Shown piece after piece: positions 1 through 4,992 of a DNA stretch of 6,789 nucleotides. The stretch is from Magnetococcales bacterium (GTDB lineage: Bacteria > Pseudomonadota > Magnetococcia > Magnetococcales > JADFYX01): NCBI GenBank assembly GCA_015232795.1, contig JADFYX010000133.1, forward strand, positions 1 to 6,789. The letters run 5' to 3'. How positions within the stretch are numbered: position 1 is the first letter of the stretch; every line of letters begins with the position of its first letter. A program made the position numbers and the translations under genes. The notes below the pieces were generated by a model that was given only the letters and a program-made list of their open reading frames with translations, did no database searches and was not told the origin of the DNA.

Positions 1-198
1 AAAGTTATAGCTACTGACCCCCCCAAACCTGATAGTAGGGTAAACTTTATCAAAGACCAGCAAAGCTTGCTATTAGCAACAGTCTTAGAGAAAGATCTAC
101 TGCTCTCACTTATAAACCTACCAGCAGATTGTATTCGTAGTCTCTCCATACCGCCAACTTTGGAAATAGCAGATGATCCTGAAATTCTGCCTGTTTAG
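1..198 (+). CDS. C-terminal end of an unrecognised protein (partial at left edge)
   Basis: An open frame runs from the first base to a TAG at 196-198 and gives 65 residues with no start codon in the window, so only the C-terminus is present. The residues look like real protein: a mixed, leucine-rich helical stretch (around SLLLATVLEKDLLLSLINL), then a proline- and acid-rich tail ending EILPV. There is no catalytic motif, membrane segment or repeat that would identify the family, and I assign no function. A run of seven C at 18-24 is a possible slippage site, so the frame upstream of it is less certain. No terminator-like hairpin with a T run follows. The next 95 bases contain no gene I can support. 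Confidence 0.5.
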   Translation, partial: KVIATDPPKPDSRVNFIKDQQSLLLATVLEKDLLLSLINLPADCIRSLSIPPTLEIADDPEILPV

Positions 199-293
199 GT
201 GTGATATCAGGGAAAAAAACTGGACCTACAATTACAAAATCCAGGCTAGTTGATAATTCTCTACAATATTGATTTACCACAAAAAATATTTAG
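199..293. other. Short non-coding gap
   Basis: This stretch lies between the stop of the left-edge gene and the TPR relic. In the frame of the upstream gene, 24 further codons follow its TAG before a TGA at 271-273, but no start codon or ribosome binding site supports a gene. A weak CTGGA/TCCAG inverted repeat is present without a following T run, so it is not a convincing terminator. I see nothing else here. Confidence 0.4.
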
Positions 294-410
294 ATTACTG
301 CGCAAAAAACAGAAAACTTCAATGGGCAATCACAACTAACAATTGCTGCTGCTTTCCAACAGGCAGTAGACCATTTTAATGCAGAATGTTATCCAGAATC
401 CGACCATCTT
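294..410 (+). pseudogene. Relic of the N-terminus of a second TPR/GT41-type protein
   Basis: The frame starting at 294 (just after a TAG at 291-293) reads AQKTENFNGQSQLTIAAAF and then QQAVDHFNAECYPESDHL. The intact minus-strand TPR protein has KQAVDHFNAGNFVEADRL at residues 23-40, preceded by a leader of almost the same length and a similar KxxN-type start. At DNA level, 359-382 matches the reverse complement of 3017-3040 at 23 of 24 positions. Similarity ends near 410, at a run of seven T (409-415). What follows has no TPR character, although the frame stays open to 629. No ATG is found at the expected start (ATT at 294). I read this as the truncated first ~39 codons of a paralogue, now inverted relative to the surviving gene. 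A shared ancestral N-terminal module is also possible, because downstream of the match nothing can be aligned. Confidence 0.65.
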
Positions 411-532
411 TTTTTCTTGCTGATGGGTTTATGCCCCATGATACACCAGATAAACCAATACCTTACGCCATGCACGCATCGCCAACTGCCGGATCTAGGT
501 TCAAAGACTACCTATGCCTTCAAAAAACTTAA
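380..532 (+). pseudogene. Protein-like open frame of unknown origin, probably a gene fragment
   Basis: This frame, shifted relative to the TPR relic, is open from just after a TAA at 377-379 to a TAA at 530-532. From about 413 it reads FFLADGFMPHDTPDKPIPY and then AMHASPTAGSRFKDYL, ending LCLQKT. The residue mix is typical of a real protein C-terminus, unlike the neighbouring frames, and it begins where similarity to the TPR protein stops. It could be the tail of a gene joined to the TPR relic by a deletion. An ATG at 386 would give a 48-residue protein, but there is no ribosome binding site. I do not recognise the family. Its stop lies 8 bases from the end of the convergent GT41 gene. Confidence 0.3.
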
Positions 533-540
533 AAATATAA

Positions 541-3108
541 TCAACCACCATTATTTGCGCACCAAATTTGCCAAACCTTGCGTAGTTCTTTACTTAAATC
601 TGTTGAGAATTTTTTATGGTCACAAATAGGCGAATTTACTATTTTTGTGTGCAGATTTTTTTTAATTTTTTTGAGTTTGTTGGGGTTTTGGCTAAGAGCA
701 ACCACTAGTTCTATGTATTCATCAAAACTGTTGCAGATCAACTCTTTAAGACCTACTGCATTCAATATACTTGTAGCGTGGCGACCAGCAAATGTTGCCC
801 CTCTGTTTGTTATAACTGGCACACCCATATAGAGGGCTTCAATGGTAGTTAATCCTCCCGAGTAGGGTAGTGTGTCCAATGCAATATCAATGGTGTTGTA
901 TGTTGCCAGTAGTTCTTTGTGGAGAATTTGGCCTTTTATGGATATTCTGTCTGTATCAATACCTGCTTTGTTAAAATAACTGTTTATACGGTTGACGTTA
1001 AACTTACTATCCATGCCTTTGTAAATTAATAGAAGGTTAGAATTTTGGGCTTTTTGTAAAATGTGAGCCCATGTTTCTAGCATTTTTTCATTTATTTTTA
1101 CCGAATTACCAAAATTTCCCATCACAAAACGCTCTGAAGTTTTCTTTTTAATTTTGGGAATATTTTTGGGAGGGGTATAGCTGACCCAAGAGTCTGGCAT
1201 TTTTATTATGCCTTCTGTATAAAATTTTTCTTCACCATCAGCTACATAATGCTTATCTGCGATGAGCCAATCCATAGTTGGCAAACCTGTTGTGCCGACA
1301 TAACCTGCCCAACTTATCTGTATCGGAGCGGGTTTTTTTAAAAATACCAGTAAGCGGTTAACTGCTGTATGTCCAGACAAATCTATTAAAATATCAATAC
1401 CGTCAGCATGAATGCGCTTGGCAAGTTGTTCATCTTCCATACCTTTTGTCTCAACCCAACCTTTGCTGTAGCTCTTTAATTTTTGAGTTAAATCATCAGG
1501 TTCATAGTCTGAATAACAGAATATTTCTAGTTCTTGGCAAGGGTGATGTTTGAAAAAACCCGCCATAAAATAACCCACAGGATGGTATCCTAAGTCTCCT
1601 GAAACAAAACCTACACGCAATTTTCGTGATGGTGATCTATTGTTCGTGTGTTCAAAAATCTCTGGTTTACAATTGGTTATAAGCTTTTTTGCGCATTTTT
1701 TATGGATTGACAACAGATTTTGTAAGGTTTGTGATGGAATATACTGTGAACACAACAATATATTGCTTTGGGTTTTAGCATCATCTGGCTTAATGGCAAC
1801 GGTTTTATTATAACTGTTGATAGCCGCAGTTAAATTTCCCTGTTTTAAAAAGACATTTCCCAGGTTGCAGTGGGCTTTTGCATAATCTGCTTTTAAGGCT
1901 ATTGTTTGCTGGTAACTGGCAGCCGCAGCTTCTAGTTGCATCTGCTTTTCTAAAACCACACCCAGATTATAATGGGCTTCATAGTGGTCATTTTTAATAG
2001 CGATAACCTTTTGATAGCAAGCAACTGCAGCATCTAGTTTCATCTGCTTATCATAAACATCACCCAAATTATAGTAGCCTTTTAAATAATCTGGGTTGAT
2101 AGCTATGAGCTTGTGCAGGGTAGATTCCGCTTCATCCAATTTGCCTAGTTTAGTTAAAAGATAAGCAAGATTGCTTTGTGCTATGGCAAAATCTGGTTTA
2201 ATGGCAACAGCTTTTTTATAGTTTGCAACTGCATCATCTAGCTCTCCTAGCTCTTTTTGCAAATTGCCAAGATTGTAATAAGCAGTAGCAAAGTTTGGGT
2301 TTATGGCAATGGCTTTTTGATAATTTTCAACAGCTTTTTTTGCTCTGCCTTGCTCATTATAAACAATTGCAAGGTTGCTGTAGGCTTCGGCAAATTCTGG
2401 ATTATATATAACTGCATTTTTATAACTGCTAATGGCATCAGTAAATTGCCCAAGATCTTTGAAGATATTGCCAAGGTTAAAATGCACATCTGCATTATCC
2501 GGTTTAATAGCCAGAACAGCATTATAACTAGCAATTGCATCTTGCAATCTGCCTAAAGCATGAAAAGCTATGGCCAAGTTGGTTTTGGCAACAACATTTA
2601 ATGGGTCGGATTTAATGGTTTTTTTGTACCACTCTATAGCCTCATCCAAATTACCATCATGGTGTAGAGTTATCCCACGCTGCAACATTTCTTGGAGTGT
2701 GTCTCCTCGGCTTTTATCAACAATATTTTGCAAATGTTTAATTGTTTGACTATTTCCCGGTTCTATCTGCAAAGCTCTGTTTAGAGCAATTATAGCATCC
2801 TCACCTCTACCTGTCTGGTTAAGAGATATCCCTAAATTATTGTGTAACATCCAAATATTAGCATCAATATTTATAGCAGTCTGAAATAGCCCGATGGCTA
2901 CATCATGACGGTTAATATTTTGAGCGATAACACCAAGTAGATTAATGGCATCAATATTGTTGGGATATGCCTGAATTATTGCAGTGCAAAGCCTATCTGC
3001 TTCTACAAAATTACCAGCATTAAAATGGTCAACTGCCTGTTTATAAGTTTCATCAACATTTATGGAGTGTGTGAGCTTGCCAGGTTGGTTTTTTGATTTT
3101 TTACCCAT
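541..3108 (-). CDS. TPR-repeat protein with C-terminal O-GlcNAc transferase-like (GT41, SPINDLY-type) domain
   Basis: This 855-residue protein is predicted to be cytoplasmic, since it has no signal peptide or membrane segment. TPRs occupy about 21-118 (three) and 138-442 (nine in tandem, exactly 34 residues each), separated by a short linker. The GT41 catalytic part covers about 495-850. It shows LRVGFVSGDLGYHPVGYF (497-514, His509), the LIDLSGHT block (His580), PAPIQISWAGYVGTTGLP (594-611) and the nucleotide-sugar site DTLPYSGGLTTIEALYMGVP (745-764). These match the family to which eukaryotic OGT and bacterial SPINDLY-like proteins belong. Such enzymes transfer GlcNAc or another sugar from a nucleotide sugar to Ser/Thr of proteins, with the TPRs choosing the substrate. 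The actual donor and target here are unknown. The ATG at 3108 fits, with a weak AGAGA 10 bases upstream. A strong terminator ends only 40 bases before it, so its promoter is not obvious. Confidence 0.93.
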   Translation of the reverse strand: MGKKSKNQPGKLTHSINVDETYKQAVDHFNAGNFVEADRLCTAIIQAYPNNIDAINLLGVIAQNINRHDVAIGLFQTAINIDANIWMLHNNLGISLNQTGRGEDAIIALNRALQIEPGNSQTIKHLQNIVDKSRGDTLQEMLQRGITLHHDGNLDEAIEWYKKTIKSDPLNVVAKTNLAIAFHALGRLQDAIASYNAVLAIKPDNADVHFNLGNIFKDLGQFTDAISSYKNAVIYNPEFAEAYSNLAIVYNEQGRAKKAVENYQKAIAINPNFATAYYNLGNLQKELGELDDAVANYKKAVAIKPDFAIAQSNLAYLLTKLGKLDEAESTLHKLIAINPDYLKGYYNLGDVYDKQMKLDAAVACYQKVIAIKNDHYEAHYNLGVVLEKQMQLEAAAASYQQTIALKADYAKAHCNLGNVFLKQGNLTAAINSYNKTVAIKPDDAKTQSNILLCSQYIPSQTLQNLLSIHKKCAKKLITNCKPEIFEHTNNRSPSRKLRVGFVSGDLGYHPVGYFMAGFFKHHPCQELEIFCYSDYEPDDLTQKLKSYSKGWVETKGMEDEQLAKRIHADGIDILIDLSGHTAVNRLLVFLKKPAPIQISWAGYVGTTGLPTMDWLIADKHYVADGEEKFYTEGIIKMPDSWVSYTPPKNIPKIKKKTSERFVMGNFGNSVKINEKMLETWAHILQKAQNSNLLLIYKGMDSKFNVNRINSYFNKAGIDTDRISIKGQILHKELLATYNTIDIALDTLPYSGGLTTIEALYMGVPVITNRGATFAGRHATSILNAVGLKELICNSFDEYIELVVALSQNPNKLKKIKKNLHTKIVNSPICDHKKFSTDLSKELRKVWQIWCANNGG
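1783..2697 (-). repeat. Nine tandem 102-bp units encoding TPRs
   Basis: Within the GT41 gene, residues 138-442 fall into nine consecutive 34-residue units with no insertions. Each carries the TPR pattern: a small residue near unit position 8, NLG or NLA, a Gly near 15-17, Ala near 20 and a closing P[DNE] or equivalent. Units such as FATAYYNLGNLQKELGELDD and YAKAHCNLGNVFLKQGNLTA are close to one another. Array length in such proteins can change by recombination between units. Confidence 0.85.
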
Positions 3109-3147
3109 AATTAATAATTCTCTAATAGATATTCTCTTGCTAAACAG

Positions 3148-3188
3148 AAAAAAAAAGCAGAGCTAGAATGTATCCAACCCTGCTTTTT
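3148..3188 (-). terminator. Intrinsic (Rho-independent) terminator, minus strand
   Basis: Read on the minus strand, GCAGGGTTGGA pairs with TCTAGCTCTGC around a five-base TACAT loop, giving an 11-bp stem. Flanking A/T bases can add five more pairs, and nine T residues (plus-strand A run 3148-3156) follow. Three of the stem pairs are G-U, which become A-C mismatches in a plus-strand transcript, so the structure is tuned for minus-strand RNA. It lies just after the stop of the outer-membrane protein relic and was most likely that gene's terminator. Confidence 0.75.
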
Positions 3189-3214
3189 AATTCTACCAAG
3201 ATAGCACTTATTAA

Positions 3215-3334
3215 TTAGAAGCCAACACCAAATCTTAAGGTGACTTGATTCTTATCTTCACCTGTACCCACTGCTGTTGTGATACCATCAACCCTTAAGC
3301 TCTCTGTTTTGTCGTAGTCATGGAAGTGCTTCCA
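3215..3334 (-). pseudogene. C-terminal remnant of an outer-membrane beta-barrel protein
   Basis: Thirty-nine minus-strand codons run from an in-frame TAG (3335-3337) to a TAA (3217-3215). They begin WKHFHDYDKTESLRVDGITT and end DKNQVTLRFGVGF. The alternating hydrophobic/polar ending with a final phenylalanine is the classic last-strand signal that the BAM machinery recognises in Gram-negative porins and other barrel proteins. There is no start codon. Upstream of the TAG only about 12 more sense codons remain (ending ATKAF) before a TAA at 3371-3373, so the N-terminal bulk of the gene is gone. The intact terminator 27 bases after the stop fits a once-functional gene end. The exact family (porin, OmpA-like or other) cannot be told from this fragment. 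Confidence 0.55.
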
Positions 3335-3383
3335 CTAAAAGGCTTTGGTTGCCTCATCAAGAGTAAAAATTTATTTAAAGATA

Positions 3384-3412
3384 TTTACTTAATTCTTAAA
3401 CACCCATAAAAT
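3384..3412 (+). promoter_or_regulatory. Possible sigma-70-type promoter of the radical SAM gene
   Basis: TTTACT at 3384-3389 and TAAAAT at 3407-3412 are separated by 17 bases and lie about 48 bases before the ATG at 3460. The spacing and hexamers are reasonable for a housekeeping promoter. The region is very AT-rich, however, so chance matches are common. Confidence 0.25.
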
Positions 3413-3459
3413 ATAGGACAATTTAAAAAATATTGCCTGATTAAAAATGAAAAAATGTT

Positions 3460-4992
3460 ATGCGTCCAGTATTGATCAACCCAAATTTGGTGGTACAGAA
3501 CAACGATACCTTTACCACGGGAATTATATATATGCCTGTGGGGTTGGCTAGTGTTGCTGCTGTTCTTGTTGCTGCCAAAATAAATTTAATAGTTGTCGAT
3601 GCCTTTGGAGAAAATCCTAGAAGCCGTAGAATGACTGATAAATTTATGTTAGTGGGTCTTTCGCCCCATGAGGTGGTGAGACGTATTCCCTCTGATGCCA
3701 CGGTTGCGTTTATATACGCCAATCAGTTGATAAACCATATGTCGGTTGTTGAAATTATCAGCAACATTAAACAACAGCGTCCGACATTACCTGTGGTTGT
3801 GTTGGAAAACAGTCAGGCTGTAACTGCCTATGCTTTGAAAAATGCAGCTAAAAGTCTGTTTAAAGCGGGAACTGATTTTTTGCTTTTGGGGGAGGGGGAG
3901 TCTGGTATATTAGATGTGGTAAAATGGTTTGCAACTTCACCTACAAAAGAGAGCCGTCCTATTGTGCCGGGATTTATAGCCTCTGGGGATGATGTTCCTG
4001 ACGATCCACCACCATTTATAGATGATCTTGACAGCTTACCATTTCCAGCTTGGGAGCTTTTTCCCCTAAAAAACTACTGGTCGATGGGTTTTTCCCATGG
4101 GCCACTCTCTGCAAAGCGTTATCTACCGTTATTAACATCAAGAGGTTGTCCATTCCCATGTAAATTTTGTGTTATACCTGCTACCAGCAACCGCAAGTGG
4201 CGGGCGAGGTCAGCGCAAAATGTAGTTGATGAAATGGCCTTTTGGCGTGATAAACTCCAAGTGGATGAATTTCACATTGAAGATGTAAACCCCACCATCC
4301 AAGATAAAAGAATCCGTACAATGTGCCGAGAAATTATTAAGCGTCGCCTGCCAGTTACATGGAAAATTGCTGCTGGAACCAAAGTGGAGTCAATTAAGGA
4401 TTCTAAAAGCGTTGATCTTATGGCCCAAGCTGGTTGTAAATATGTTTCAATTTCACCGGAAAGCGGTTCGGCTAAAGTATTAAAGCTCATGGGTAAGCCG
4501 TTTAATCTTGACCATGCAGCCAATATAATTAAACGCATGAGCGAGGTAAAAATCCATACCCAAGCCTGTTTTGTTTTGGGTTTTCCCGGTGAAGAGGATC
4601 AAGACCGCCAGCTAACCTGGAATATGGTTAAAAAATTAACCATATTGGGGGTAGACGAAATTGGCCTTTTTATTGTGACTCCGGTTCCTGGTTCCGAGAT
4701 TTTTGCAGATTATAGTGGTTATGAGAGTTTTTCCGACCTCAATTTTACACCAACATGGCGTAAAGATTATGCCATGCTGGCCGATTTTCGTATGGCTCTC
4801 TACAAACGTTTTCTTATCTGGAAACTATTTTATCATCCCCTAAAAGTTATCGTACAAGGGTTTAATTTTCTCCGCAGACGCTTTGATACCAAAATGGAGA
4901 TGGTTCCATATAAAGCTATAGTATGGAAACGCTTACAAACAAAATCTAGCGTCTCTTTGCCACCCGATCCCAATCTCGCGCCCGGTGAATAA
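3460..4992 (+). CDS. Radical SAM protein with cobalamin-binding-like N-terminal domain
   Basis: The protein has 510 residues. The radical SAM cluster motif is SRGCPFPCKFC, with Cys230, Cys234 and Cys237 as the CxxxCxxC ligands of a 4Fe-4S cluster that cleaves S-adenosylmethionine. Supporting core features are FHIEDVNPTI (271-280), VSISPESGSAKVLKLMGK (329-346) and CFVLGFPGEE (370-379). Residues 1-150 resemble the B12-binding domain of this class: INPN, PVGLASVAAVLVAA (26-39), VVDAFGE (45-51) and the typical linker LLLGEGE (141-147). The usual DxHxxG cobalamin-ligand motif is absent (D47-A-F-G-E-N). B12-type radical SAM enzymes often methylate or rearrange lipids, sugars or antibiotic precursors; the substrate here cannot be read from sequence. 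The start at 3460 is the first possible, after an in-frame TGA at 3448-3450, and has no clear Shine-Dalgarno sequence. The last 16 codons overlap the convergent CofD-GT2 gene. Confidence 0.9.
   Translation: MRPVLINPNLVVQNNDTFTTGIIYMPVGLASVAAVLVAAKINLIVVDAFGENPRSRRMTDKFMLVGLSPHEVVRRIPSDATVAFIYANQLINHMSVVEIISNIKQQRPTLPVVVLENSQAVTAYALKNAAKSLFKAGTDFLLLGEGESGILDVVKWFATSPTKESRPIVPGFIASGDDVPDDPPPFIDDLDSLPFPAWELFPLKNYWSMGFSHGPLSAKRYLPLLTSRGCPFPCKFCVIPATSNRKWRARSAQNVVDEMAFWRDKLQVDEFHIEDVNPTIQDKRIRTMCREIIKRRLPVTWKIAAGTKVESIKDSKSVDLMAQAGCKYVSISPESGSAKVLKLMGKPFNLDHAANIIKRMSEVKIHTQACFVLGFPGEEDQDRQLTWNMVKKLTILGVDEIGLFIVTPVPGSEIFADYSGYESFSDLNFTPTWRKDYAMLADFRMALYKRFLIWKLFYHPLKVIVQGFNFLRRRFDTKMEMVPYKAIVWKRLQTKSSVSLPPDPNLAPGE

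Noticed and set aside
82..97. A 16-base exact match (GTCTTAGAGAAAGATC) to 6607-6622 on the same strand.
   Set aside because: The two copies are coded on opposite strands in unrelated proteins (VLEKD versus DLSLR) and the match does not extend. It is probably chance in AT-rich DNA.
496..514. TAGGT/ACCTA inverted repeat downstream of the GT41 gene as a terminator.
   Set aside because: The stem is only five pairs, and no T run follows it in the minus direction.
417..629. A 70-codon plus-strand open frame starting at a TTG.
   Set aside because: It is the downstream continuation of the TPR relic frame, runs antisense into the end of the GT41 gene and shows no protein-like features of its own.
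2257..2556. Open frames in both strands inside the TPR region.
   Set aside because: They are shadows caused by the low-stop, repetitive TPR coding sequence.
3447..3551. An ATG in another frame just before the radical SAM start, giving a 34-residue peptide (MKKCYASSIDQ...).
   Set aside because: It overlaps the real gene out of frame, has no ribosome binding site and shows no recognisable features. Translational coupling is conceivable but unsupported.
4272..4538. Minus-strand open frame inside the radical SAM gene.
   Set aside because: The plus-strand frame carries the clear radical SAM motifs, so this is a shadow.
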